Position numbers and translations under genes: made by a program | Origin: GCA-002727615 sp964442655 | GTDB lineage: Bacteria > Pseudomonadota > Alphaproteobacteria > TMED109 | Assembly: GCA_964442655.1 (NCBI GenBank) | Contig: CAYTZM010000001.1 | Span: 62,001 to 126,000 of the forward strand | Direction of reading: 5' to 3' | Length of the DNA: 64,000 nucleotides | The notes under the pieces: generated by a model | The model's input: only the letters and a program-made list of their open reading frames with translations | What the model was told of the DNA's origin: nothing | The model's database searches: none | Shown: positions 43,823 to 52,014 of the stretch, one piece after another | Layout: the number at the start of each line of letters is the position of its first letter | How positions within the stretch are numbered: the stretch's first letter is position 1

Positions 43823-44443
43823 TTATATCATATTATCTAATTCTTTTATTGCCTTTATAGGGTTTACAACTTTTATAGTATGGATACCTAATAATTTAGC
43901 AGTTTTAAGATTCATTCCTAAGTCATCTAAAAATATAGTATTTTCAGGTTTGATATTAAGATCATTTAAGACATGTTCATAGATACGTTTTTCAGGTTTC
44001 CTCATACCTATTTTGTAACTTTCATATATTTTATCAAAATAATTTAGAATATTTTTTACTTCTAGAATTCTTTTCTCATTGGAAAATATATGAACGTCCT
44101 TCAGAACATTGGTTAGACAAATTAACTGAAAATTTTTAGATAATGAGATAATTTTTTCTACCATAATTGGTCTTAATGGACCATATAGTTGTTTTAAAAT
44201 ATTTGTAGCATCTAATTTAAATCCTAAATTTAGTGCTTCTTGGTTAAATTCTTTTATAAATGTATCAATATTAATTTCTCCGCGCTCACTTTTTGCCCAA
44301 GCATTATTATCCTGATTTGTCATCACAATACTTGAAATTGTGCCTTTAGATATTCCATAATGTTCTTCTAAATTTTTAAATCCTTCAATAGGACTATCCG
44401 TAACTACTCCACCAAAATCAAATATTATATTTTTTATGTTCAT
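43823..44443 (-). CDS. HAD-superfamily hydrolase (IA subfamily)
   Basis: 206 residues. Motif I is IIFDFGGVVTDSP (the second acidic residue is replaced by Gly-Gly, as in the epoxide hydrolase N-terminal/ACAD10-like branch), motif II ICLTN, motif III lysine in KIGMRKPEKRIYE and motif IV IFLDDLGMNLKTAKLLG. It likely dephosphorylates a small metabolite. First or only gene before the Mo-enzyme set; substrate unknown. Confidence 0.82.
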   Translation of the reverse strand: MNIKNIIFDFGGVVTDSPIEGFKNLEEHYGISKGTISSIVMTNQDNNAWAKSERGEINIDTFIKEFNQEALNLGFKLDATNILKQLYGPLRPIMVEKIISLSKNFQLICLTNVLKDVHIFSNEKRILEVKNILNYFDKIYESYKIGMRKPEKRIYEHVLNDLNIKPENTIFLDDLGMNLKTAKLLGIHTIKVVNPIKAIKELDNMI

Positions 44444-44471
44444 AATGTATTCTTTCTAGATTAAATTATTT

Positions 44472-46046
44472 TTATGAAAGTTTTTCATAATCGTTTTTAG
44501 TATCAATATCTATTAAAATAGAAGAATCTCTTTGTGGAATAACACAAATATTATTAGTATTTTTATCTAAGATATTTTTAGCACCTATATCACCTTGTAA
44601 ATTTAAAATATCGGGAAAGAATTTTCTACCTATAAGTATGGGGTTACCTCTCTTTCCTTTATAAGAAGGAGCTACAATCCACTTATTATTTGATGGGTCA
44701 TAATTATCGATTAAATTATTTATTACTTCAGGTTTAATTTTTGGCATATCTGCTAACATTATAATTGCAGCATCACAATCTTCAGGTAAAGCAGATATTC
44801 CTGTTTTTAGAGAAGAGGATAACCCTTTTTTATATGTCGAATTAGTAGCCACAATAATATTTAAATCATTAATATTTTGTTCAATTAATTCATTTTGATA
44901 CCCTAGTACTATAATAGTATTGTTTGCTTTTGATTTACTTGCAGCAGTTATTACGTGCTTTAAAATAGACTGATCTTTATAATTCATTAGAAGTTTATTA
45001 TTCCTTTTCATTCTTTTAGATTGACCAGCCGCTAGTATTATATTGCTAATATTAAATTTTTTTTTAATATTTTTATTTTGTGTTTTTAGTAAACCTCCGA
45101 CTCCCATATCTGAAATATGATTGTTAGTAATTTTGTTGTCTGCTATTAACCTTTCTAAAATCCAGTCAAATCCATTTATATTTGGAGATCTAGCACATCC
45201 GGGTAGACCAATAACTGGTGTATTCTTAATTTTTCCTAATAATAATAAATTTCCTGGATCTACAGGCATTCCAAATCGAATTATTTTTCCTTTACAGAGT
45301 TTGATGGCTTCAGGAATTTTGTCATGAATATCTACAATAGCTGAAGCACCTAATATGAGGATTATATCTATTTTCTCTTTAGTCATAACTTTAATGTTTT
45401 TAGAAATTTCTGAACTAACATGCTGACAAGTGCAAACTTTGTACAATTTTGAGTTTAATGCATCTAGTCTAGCAGCAATTCTTTTAATTGAAATTGCATT
45501 AAGTTTGGAATTTTCTTTTATGTCATGAGTTAATACTAGTCCAACTTTTTTATGAGTAAAAGGGTTTATAAATAAGACTTTATTTAATTTAATAGCATTT
45601 ATTCTCTGGAATATTGATTCCTTAACATAGAAAGGAATTATTTTTATAGTAGCTAGTATATCACCTTTGTTTACTTTCGAAAAGTTGCTGAGCGTTGCAA
45701 TCGTTGTTTGTTCTGAAATAGCATTGAATTTATTTATAAGTTTTTGATCTATAATAAGTAAACCAGACTGATTAGTAATAATATTTACTCTTCCAGTGAA
45801 TGGTTTTTCCATGATTGTATATTTATTAATGAAACATTTTGCAATAAGTTTTGCTATTTTGTCTTCATGAATATCGTTTTTATCTGGAACAGCACAAATT
45901 ATGGAATAAAATCCATTATTTTTTAAATGTGTAATATCTTTTTTTAAAATAACTTTTCCTTTAGAAAACTTTTTATCACCTACATTTATGGTATGGGCTA
46001 GAATATTCCCAAGAGAATTTTCGATTGTTATTTTGCCAAAAAACAT
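44472..46046 (-). CDS. Molybdopterin-binding/MobA-like nucleotidyltransferase fusion (MocA-type)
   Basis: 524 residues. The N-terminal ~330 residues contain a MoeA/MogA-like molybdopterin-binding region with ILILGASAIVDIHDKIPEAI and GLPGCARSPN; residues ~335-524 are a MobA/MocA NTP-transferase with NIILAAGQSKRMKRNNKLLMNY, MLADMP and RGNPILIG. Such fusions accompany xanthine-dehydrogenase/CO-dehydrogenase-family genes and are thought to make the cytosine-dinucleotide Mo cofactor. It lies 2 bases after the XdhC-like gene, the last of the accessory set. Confidence 0.85.
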   Translation of the reverse strand: MFFGKITIENSLGNILAHTINVGDKKFSKGKVILKKDITHLKNNGFYSIICAVPDKNDIHEDKIAKLIAKCFINKYTIMEKPFTGRVNIITNQSGLLIIDQKLINKFNAISEQTTIATLSNFSKVNKGDILATIKIIPFYVKESIFQRINAIKLNKVLFINPFTHKKVGLVLTHDIKENSKLNAISIKRIAARLDALNSKLYKVCTCQHVSSEISKNIKVMTKEKIDIILILGASAIVDIHDKIPEAIKLCKGKIIRFGMPVDPGNLLLLGKIKNTPVIGLPGCARSPNINGFDWILERLIADNKITNNHISDMGVGGLLKTQNKNIKKKFNISNIILAAGQSKRMKRNNKLLMNYKDQSILKHVITAASKSKANNTIIVLGYQNELIEQNINDLNIIVATNSTYKKGLSSSLKTGISALPEDCDAAIIMLADMPKIKPEVINNLIDNYDPSNNKWIVAPSYKGKRGNPILIGRKFFPDILNLQGDIGAKNILDKNTNNICVIPQRDSSILIDIDTKNDYEKLS

Positions 46047-46048
46047 TT

Positions 46049-46741
46049 TTATTTTCTTTCGATATTATGTAAGGTTGCAACAATTTCAGATATAATTGCA
46101 ACTGCAATTTCTTCCGGTGATTTGGCTCCTATGGATAATCCTATTGGACCATGAATTTTGTTAATATCTTTATCATTAAAATTGGCTATTTTTAATCTTT
46201 GAATTCTTGCGTTGTGAGTTTTTTTTGATCCTAAAGATCCAATATAGAAAGCATTACTTTTTAAGGCCGCACTAAGAGCTGCATCATCTAATTTAGGATC
46301 ATGGGTTAATGTCACTACTGCTGTTCTATTATCTATATTAAAGTCTTCGAGCGCTTCTTCAGGCCAATCTTTAATTATTTTAATATTAGGAAATCTTTTA
46401 TCATTAGCAAATGCTGATCTTGGATCAATTATAGATACTTCATAGCCAATTGTAGAAGCTATTTTAGCTAAAGGTTGAGCTATATGAACTGCACCAACAA
46501 TAACTAATCTTAAAGGAGGCAAAGATATATTTATAAACCAGAGAGATTTATTTATATTAACAATACCAGATTTTCCATTAGCTAATATTTCTTTAGAAGC
46601 ATTTAAAATTTTTTTATCTAATATATTTTTAGAATTGCTATCTAAAAAAAGTTGTTTTCCAGTTTGTATTTCTGTACCAAAAATTATTTTTTGCCTATTA
46701 TTTTTTTTTAATAGTAAAGTGTCTAGGGTAGTATCTTTCAA
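46049..46741 (-). CDS. XdhC-family protein, Rossmann-domain half
   Basis: 230 residues. The core is LRLVIVGAVHIAQPLAKIASTIGYEVSIIDPRSAFAND, then VVTLTHDPKLDDAALSAALKSNAFYIGSLGSKKTHNAR and IGLSIGAKSPEEIAVAIISEIVA, the XdhC C-terminal domain. XdhC/CoxF proteins bind sulfurated Mo cofactor and insert it into the large subunit of xanthine dehydrogenase family enzymes. It overlaps the N-terminal-type partner gene by 4 bases; the two are separate genes, as often seen in alphaproteobacteria. Confidence 0.87.
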   Translation of the reverse strand: MKDTTLDTLLLKKNNRQKIIFGTEIQTGKQLFLDSNSKNILDKKILNASKEILANGKSGIVNINKSLWFINISLPPLRLVIVGAVHIAQPLAKIASTIGYEVSIIDPRSAFANDKRFPNIKIIKDWPEEALEDFNIDNRTAVVTLTHDPKLDDAALSAALKSNAFYIGSLGSKKTHNARIQRLKIANFNDKDINKIHGPIGLSIGAKSPEEIAVAIISEIVATLHNIERK

Positions 46742-47067
46742 TCATTTTCCCCAATTTTTTCTATATATACTTCTACTTTTCCTCCACATGTAAGACCTAC
46801 ATCCCATGCCTCTGAATTTGTAACACCAAATTTTAGTAATTTAGGTTTGCCTGTTTTCATAATTTCTTGTGCTTCACTAATAACATTGCCTTCAATACAT
46901 CCTCCTGAAACAGATCCAAGTATATCTAAATCTTCATTTACTACCATTTGGCTTCCTATTGGTCTTGGACTAGATCCCCATGTAGAAATCACAGTAGCTA
47001 ATGCCACATTCTTCTTTTTTTTTCTCCACAACAATGCTTGTTGTAAAATTTCATCTATATTTTTCAT
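46738..47067 (-). CDS. XdhC/CoxI-family protein, N-terminal-domain half
   Basis: 109 residues. ALATVISTWGSSPRPIGSQMVVNEDLDILGSVSGGCIEGNVISEA and LTCGGKVEVYIE are the XdhC/CoxI N-terminal domain. It acts with the following protein in Mo-cofactor maturation. It starts 49 bases after the CoxM-like gene, the place where some loci carry a large-subunit gene; nothing is encoded in that gap. Confidence 0.87.
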   Translation of the reverse strand: MKNIDEILQQALLWRKKKKNVALATVISTWGSSPRPIGSQMVVNEDLDILGSVSGGCIEGNVISEAQEIMKTGKPKLLKFGVTNSEAWDVGLTCGGKVEVYIEKIGEND

Positions 47068-47116
47068 TATTTCTCTTTTTTATCTCTTTATAAGTTTTTT
47101 TATAATAAATAAATTT

Positions 47117-47908
47117 TTATGAATAAGAATTTATTAATTGTTTAGTTAAAACATCTATAAGGTTTTGTCTATATTCTGCTGATGCATGAATATCATTATT
47201 TAAATCATCCATGGGAACAGATTTCTTAGGAAAATCTGAGTTTATATTTGAGCTAAGTGCTTCACTAATTTCTTTAGCCATAAAAGGAGTGTGTGAAGCT
47301 CCTGTAACTGATACTCTTACTTCCTTTTCATATATTGCAATACTTACACCCACAACTGCATATTTACTAGCCGGATTGGGAAATTTTATATAGTTAAAAA
47401 AATCTGGTAATTCTATTTCTACACTTGTAAGTAATTCATTTTCTTCAAGGCAAGTCTCAAACATTCCTGTAAAAAAATCTTCATTTTTGATTGTTCTATT
47501 ATTTGTAAAGATATTTGTTTTTAATGCGAGTACCGCAGCAGGCCAATCAGCTGCTGGATCTGAATTAGATAACGAGCCTCCGATAGTACCTATTTTTCTT
47601 ACTGCTGGGTCGCCTATTCCGTTTGCTAAAAAAGAAAAATTTTCTAAGGCTTTTAGTACATTTGAGTCTTTTGCAATTTGGTCATGTGTGCACAAAGCAC
47701 CTATTTTAAGGATATTGTTATTAATTTCTATATTATCTAGATTCTTTATTTTTTTAATATCTATTACGTCAGTTGGTGAAATGAGTCTTTGTTTCATTGA
47801 AGCAACAAGAGTCATACCTCCTGCTAGGTATTTTGGCTCTTCTGAATCTTTAAATATTGTTATAGCTTCATTAACATTTTTAGGAACATGATAATTAAAA
47901 GTGTACAT
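47117..47908 (-). CDS. FAD-binding medium subunit of a Mo-hydroxylase (CoxM-like)
   Basis: 263 residues. YLAGGMTLVASMKQRL and TIGGSLSNSDPAADWPAAVLAL form the FAD-binding sites of the vanillyl-alcohol-oxidase-like CoxM/CutM fold; the C-terminal domain has ASKYAVVGVSIA and VSVTGASHTPF. It carries electrons from the 2Fe-2S subunit to FAD and an acceptor. It starts in the stop of the CoxS-like gene (TAATG). The catalytic large subunit is not in the window. Confidence 0.9.
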   Translation of the reverse strand: MYTFNYHVPKNVNEAITIFKDSEEPKYLAGGMTLVASMKQRLISPTDVIDIKKIKNLDNIEINNNILKIGALCTHDQIAKDSNVLKALENFSFLANGIGDPAVRKIGTIGGSLSNSDPAADWPAAVLALKTNIFTNNRTIKNEDFFTGMFETCLEENELLTSVEIELPDFFNYIKFPNPASKYAVVGVSIAIYEKEVRVSVTGASHTPFMAKEISEALSSNINSDFPKKSVPMDDLNNDIHASAEYRQNLIDVLTKQLINSYS

Positions 47909-48393
47909 TAATTATTTTCCTTTTCATACATTTTTGATGCTCCATCACTTATAGATTTTACTATATTTTCATATCCAGTACATCTACAAAAATTTCCTTC
48001 TATATGTTTTCTTATTTCATGTTCAGTAGGATTTTTATTTTCTTTTACAAGAGAAATTGCTGAAATTATCATTCCTGGAGTACAAAATCCGCATTGCAAC
48101 CCATGATTATTTCTAAATGCTTCTTGCATCGGATGTAACTGACCATCTTGTTCTATATTTTCAATTGTAGTAATTTCTTGATCGTTAAGTTGTGCTAATA
48201 AAATTGAGCAAGACTTTATTGCATATCCATTTAGTAAAACCATACAAGCTCCGCATTGGCTAGTATCACAACCTATATGAGTTCCTGTTAAACTTAATTC
48301 TTCTCTTAAAAAATCAACTAGTAATAAATTAGGTTTAATTTCTTTTTCATAAGTTTTATTATTAATTGTGATTTTTATAGATACCTTATTCAT
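47908..48393 (-). CDS. 2Fe-2S small subunit of a Mo-hydroxylase (CoxS-like)
   Basis: 161 residues. The plant-type cluster has GCDTSQCGAC and a fourth Cys in KSCSIL; the second cluster has CGFCTPGM and CRCTGYENI. These two 2Fe-2S motifs define CoxS/XdhA-type small subunits. RFS: AGAGGT lies before the ATG. A strong terminator-like hairpin stands only ~25 bases upstream, so transcription must start at or read through it. Confidence 0.92.
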   Translation of the reverse strand: MNKVSIKITINNKTYEKEIKPNLLLVDFLREELSLTGTHIGCDTSQCGACMVLLNGYAIKSCSILLAQLNDQEITTIENIEQDGQLHPMQEAFRNNHGLQCGFCTPGMIISAISLVKENKNPTEHEIRKHIEGNFCRCTGYENIVKSISDGASKMYEKENN

Positions 48394-48418
48394 CTTTTAC
48401 CTCTAGCTCAGTCTGAAC

Positions 48419-48450
48419 AAAAAAAATATTCTATTAATATTAATAGAATA
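48419..48450 (-). terminator. Terminator-like perfect palindrome between CoxG-like and CoxS-like genes
   Basis: Bases 48427-48450 are a perfect 24-base palindrome (arm TATTCTATTAAT) flanked by A-runs on both sides on plus, so on minus the hairpin is followed by eight T. It begins 11 bases after the CoxG-like stop. It should end or attenuate the upstream transcript; an A-run on the other side makes it symmetric. Confidence 0.7.
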
Positions 48451-48461
48451 AAAAAAAAATA

Positions 48462-49034
48462 CTAGACAAAAAAAGATAGGATTATTGCTATTGCAACAAT
48501 TAGTAAAATTATCCATGTCCAATAAGGAATGCTAAAGGATGCAATTTTATCTGACTGATCCTTATTTAACATATTACTTTCCTCGGATGAAGAGTCAGAA
48601 ACTAAAATACAAAATTTGTTAAAAAAGTCATCTGCAGTATTCTTGACAGCACCACCAATAAGCCGTGATCCAAGTTGTGCTAATTTTCCTCCTACTTGAG
48701 AATTTCCTGAGTATGACAATAAAGTATTTTCTTGATCTTTTTCAGATAAAGTAACTTTTAAACTTCCTTTTGCAAAACCTGCAGCTCCTCCTTTTCCTTC
48801 TCCATTTATAACGTAACTATTAGGAGCTTCTATTTCAGTTAATTTTACAGATCCACTAAAAGTTGCTGATACAGGTCCTATCTTTGCTTTAACTTTTGCA
48901 GTAAAATCATTCTCTGAAGTCTTCTCTAGAGTTTCACAACCTTTTATAGATTTTTTTAAAATATCTGGATTATTTAAATATTCCCAAACTTTTTCTTTTG
49001 GCGCTGGAATATTATATTCTCCAGATAATTCCAT
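48462..49034 (-). CDS. CoxG-like SRPBCC-domain protein with C-terminal membrane anchor
   Basis: 190 residues. MELSGEYNIPAPKEKVWEYLNNPDILKKSIKGCETLEK, FTAKVKAKIGPVSATFSGSV, GKGGAAGFAKGSLKVTLSE and AQLGSRLIGGAVKNTADDFF are the carbon-monoxide-dehydrogenase CoxG signature (SRPBCC fold). A terminal helix, YWTWIILLIVAIAIILSFFV, would tie it to the inner membrane; CoxG is reported to recruit CO dehydrogenase there. It overlaps the cytochrome c gene by one base (TAATG). Confidence 0.87.
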   Translation of the reverse strand: MELSGEYNIPAPKEKVWEYLNNPDILKKSIKGCETLEKTSENDFTAKVKAKIGPVSATFSGSVKLTEIEAPNSYVINGEGKGGAAGFAKGSLKVTLSEKDQENTLLSYSGNSQVGGKLAQLGSRLIGGAVKNTADDFFNKFCILVSDSSSEESNMLNKDQSDKIASFSIPYWTWIILLIVAIAIILSFFV

Positions 49035-49426
49035 TAATTATTTCCGTTAGCTTTTAAAAAAGCAAGTATATTAGTTATATCATCAGCTTTTTTTAAACCA
49101 GGGAAAATCATCTTTGTTTTTTTTACTAAGTCTTTAGGTTTTTTTAGCCAAACCGTTAAATTTTCTTCATTCCAGTTTCCGGCTTCTTCTGCATAAGCTT
49201 TCAAGGCTTTTGAGTATTTATATCCGTCCTTAGCAGCTATAGGAGCACCAACTATATTCCAGAGGTTAGGACCAAGTTTATTTTTTCCACCTTCTTTAAC
49301 TCCATGACAAGCTTTACATTTATTAAATATTTTTTCACCTGCTTTAATATCACCAGCATTTGCTATATTAAAATTTGCTACAATTGAAGCTATTAAAATT
49401 ATTGAAATAGATATCTTCTTTACCAT
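49034..49426 (-). CDS. Class I c-type cytochrome (cytochrome c2-like)
   Basis: 130 residues: a signal peptide to about residue 24 (NIANA), haem motif CKACH at 37-41, GPNLWNIVGAP, YSKALKAYAEEAGNWNEENL and the sixth-ligand Met in KTKMIFPGLK. It resembles mitochondrial-type cytochrome c/c2 and is a soluble periplasmic electron carrier. Its coupling to the CoxG-like gene suggests service to a membrane-associated dehydrogenase, though it may be the general cytochrome c. Confidence 0.92.
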   Translation of the reverse strand: MVKKISISIILIASIVANFNIANAGDIKAGEKIFNKCKACHGVKEGGKNKLGPNLWNIVGAPIAAKDGYKYSKALKAYAEEAGNWNEENLTVWLKKPKDLVKKTKMIFPGLKKADDITNILAFLKANGNN

Positions 49427-49506
49427 TTTGTCCTCCCATGACTTAGTAGTTATTATTGGCCTTAATTTACCTAAATTATATCGGAATACAACTAAAAATA
49501 CTAATA

Positions 49507-49944
49507 TTATTCACATTCTTTATTGCATGGGATTGTAGGATAATTTCTTGTTATCCAACCAATTATTTTCTGATCACCTAACATACCTTCAGATATATTA
49601 TGTATGTTTGTATACCCTTTTTCTTGTAGCATATTTACAGTATAAGAGGATCTTCTTCCTGATCTGCATATAATCCCTACTTCTTTAGATTTGTCTGTAC
49701 CTATTACTTTTATTAAATCTGCTAAATATTCATCCCTAATATTGCTATCTGGAGCAAGCATTTGAATTAATATAGCATTAGGTATAACCCCACTTTCTTT
49801 CCATTCATCCTTATTTCTAACATCAATAATTAATTTTCCTTCTTCATAAAAGCTTAATGATTCTAAATGATCTAAATCTTTAGAATAAGCTAAATTTATT
49901 GAAATATAAAAAATTAATAGTACTTTAAATATTAAAATTTTCAT
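49507..49944 (-). CDS. Periplasmic rhodanese-domain protein
   Basis: 145 residues. A signal peptide (ILIFKVLLIFYISINLAYS) precedes one rhodanese domain with IIDVRNKDEWKESGVIPNAILIQM and the active-site loop CRSGRRSSYTVNMLQEKGY; it ends GWITRNYPTIPCNKEC with two further cysteines. It may transfer sulfane sulfur or bind an anion. It follows the TRAP large permease by 4 bases. Confidence 0.87.
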   Translation of the reverse strand: MKILIFKVLLIFYISINLAYSKDLDHLESLSFYEEGKLIIDVRNKDEWKESGVIPNAILIQMLAPDSNIRDEYLADLIKVIGTDKSKEVGIICRSGRRSSYTVNMLQEKGYTNIHNISEGMLGDQKIIGWITRNYPTIPCNKECE

Positions 49945-49948
49945 AACT

Positions 49949-51313
49949 TTAATCCAGTAACTTAGTAGGTAACCAAAGAACTAATTCTGGAAAACATATT
50001 ATAGCTATTAGTCCAATTAATTGTAAAATTACAAATGGAATAATTCCCTTATAAATCATTTGTATTTTTATAGAAGGAGGAGCCACTCCTTTTAGATAAA
50101 ATAAGGCAAATCCAAACGGGGGTGTTAAAAATGATGTCTGTAGATTTACGGCAATTAAAACAGCAACCCAAGGAATAACCATATCTGGATCTAAATGAGT
50201 GCCAAAATCTAATGTTGCTAGAATAGGTGCAAATAATGGTAAAACAATTAAGGTAATTTCAACCCAATCAAAGAAAAATCCAAGCAAGAAGCACATTCCC
50301 ATCATTAAGAATAAAACTCCCCATGAGCCAAAACCTAAACTATCAACTAAATGGTGAATTAAATCGTCTCCGCCTAAGGATCTAAATACATAAGAGAAAG
50401 CTGTAGCTCCTATAAATATACCAAAGATCATAGCACAAGTTAAAGCTGATCTTTGTGTAACACTCTTTATGACAGTTGCTGATAAACGTCTATTAAATAA
50501 AGCTAAAATAATTGATCCTAATGCTCCTACTGCAGCAGCTTCTGTAGGAGTAGCTATACCTGCAAAAATTGACCCTAAAACGCACATGATCAAAAATATC
50601 GGGGGAACAAAAGATCTAAAAACCATTATCCATAATTCTATTTTAGTATTAGGACCCATGTCATCTGGAAGTGGAGGTGCTAATGTAGGATTCATTTTTG
50701 TACGTATATATATATAAATTATATAAATTACAGCTAATAATAATCCAGGTATAATCGCAGCTAAAAATAAAGTTCCTACAGAAATAGATAGCAAATCTGC
50801 CATAATAACTAACATAATAGAAGGAGGAATTAATATTCCTAAAGTGCCAGAAGCTGAAATAGTTCCTGTAGCTAATGAAGGATTGTAGTTTCTTTCTAAC
50901 ATAACAGGTAAAGCTAATAAGGTCATCATTACTACTGAGGCGCCGATAATACCAGTTGTGGCAGCCATGATTGTTCCCATAATAGTTACAGATAATGCAA
51001 GACCTCCAGGCACTCTTCGTAATAAAACTTGTAAACAGTTTAATAGATCATTTGCAACGCCACTTCTTTCCAACATTGTACCCATAAAAATAAACATTGG
51101 CACTGCAACTAGAATAAGGTTTTCGCATACTCCACCCCATATTCTACTTATTATGTTAAAAAATTCTATGAAATTGAATACGTCAAAAGCCATACCCAAA
51201 AAGCCAAAGCCAAGTCCTACACCTCCTAAAACAAAAGCGACAGGATATCCACTAAATAATAATAAAGCTAAAGATAAGAACATAAATACTGGTAATAAAG
51301 TTACAAAATCCAT
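49949..51313 (-). CDS. TRAP transporter large permease subunit DctM
   Basis: 454 residues with about 12 hydrophobic helices. GYPVAFVLGGVGLGFGFLGM, ATTGIIGASVVMMTLLALPVMLERNYNPSLATGTISASGTLGILIPPSIMLVI and ATPTEAAAVGALGSIILA are DctM signatures; the long first loop (FNIISRIWGGVCENLILVAVPMFIFMGTML) is like the mannitol/chloroaromatic-type DctM. It exchanges Na+ for an organic anion delivered by a binding protein. No binding protein gene is adjacent; two TakP-like ones lie at 4919-7197. Confidence 0.92.
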   Translation of the reverse strand: MDFVTLLPVFMFLSLALLLFSGYPVAFVLGGVGLGFGFLGMAFDVFNFIEFFNIISRIWGGVCENLILVAVPMFIFMGTMLERSGVANDLLNCLQVLLRRVPGGLALSVTIMGTIMAATTGIIGASVVMMTLLALPVMLERNYNPSLATGTISASGTLGILIPPSIMLVIMADLLSISVGTLFLAAIIPGLLLAVIYIIYIYIRTKMNPTLAPPLPDDMGPNTKIELWIMVFRSFVPPIFLIMCVLGSIFAGIATPTEAAAVGALGSIILALFNRRLSATVIKSVTQRSALTCAMIFGIFIGATAFSYVFRSLGGDDLIHHLVDSLGFGSWGVLFLMMGMCFLLGFFFDWVEITLIVLPLFAPILATLDFGTHLDPDMVIPWVAVLIAVNLQTSFLTPPFGFALFYLKGVAPPSIKIQMIYKGIIPFVILQLIGLIAIICFPELVLWLPTKLLD

Positions 51314-51960
51314 TAAATTAACTCCTTGTTCTTAGCTGCTTTAACTAATTCTTCTGTGGGGTCGTGAAGTTCTGGAGACATTGATCTTGAAACATTTGTC
51401 ACATCTTCATCATTTTTGTTTATAGCCATTAAATAAACGATATTTCTTAATAAAACGCTTATACCTGCTAACCATAAGAATGTCATTCCAAGAGGTACAA
51501 AGGATTTTATTATCCATCTATGACTTAGTCCAGTAAGTGCAGAAGAAACTTCATTTAGAGCAAAAGATCTAGAAGCAAATTCAATTCCAAACCATATAAT
51601 TAAACCTGTGTATGGTAATACAAATACTAATACTCCTATAATTTCCAAAATAGCTTTTAATTTTATAGAAAAGCCTTCTCTAATTACTTCAATTCTAACA
51701 TGTGAATTTTTTAAATATGCATAACCTAAGGCTAATAAGAAAAGAGCTGCATGAAGATGCCATTCCATTTCTTGCAATTTGGTAGAACCTAGGACAAAAA
51801 ATCTTCTAGATATAATGTCAAAAATAATTATACCAATTAAGGGTAATGCACACCATGCCCCAATCATACCAATAAAGCTTAAAATTTTTTCTAATTTAAG
51901 GCTAATTTGTAGAAGTGTTTTTGTAAATCCGGTATTTAAGTTGTCATATGGTGCATTCAT
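51313..51960 (-). CDS. TRAP transporter small permease subunit DctQ
   Basis: 215 residues with four hydrophobic helices. GAWCALPLIGIIIFDIISRRFFVLGSTKLQEMEWHLHAALFLLALGYAYLKNSHVRIEV is the DctQ pattern. It has a charged C-terminal tail of about 40 residues (VTNVSRSMSPELHDPTEELVKAAKNKEL). A GGGGGG-containing ribosome site precedes ATG 51960. It shares a base with dctM (TAATG), so the two are coupled. Confidence 0.9.
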   Translation of the reverse strand: MNAPYDNLNTGFTKTLLQISLKLEKILSFIGMIGAWCALPLIGIIIFDIISRRFFVLGSTKLQEMEWHLHAALFLLALGYAYLKNSHVRIEVIREGFSIKLKAILEIIGVLVFVLPYTGLIIWFGIEFASRSFALNEVSSALTGLSHRWIIKSFVPLGMTFLWLAGISVLLRNIVYLMAINKNDEDVTNVSRSMSPELHDPTEELVKAAKNKELI

Positions 51961-52014
51961 CTCTTCCCCCCAAATTCAAATTTTTCTTAAAAAATGAATA
52001 AAAAATATTGTTAG

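Noticed and set aside
46049..47067. Frameshifted single XdhC gene
   Set aside because: Both halves have their own starts with a 4-base overlap, and two-gene XdhC arrangements are common in alphaproteobacteria.
46049..49034. Functional aerobic CO dehydrogenase locus (coxMSL)
   Set aside because: The large subunit with the Mo/Cu active site is absent, so CO oxidation cannot be claimed from this window.
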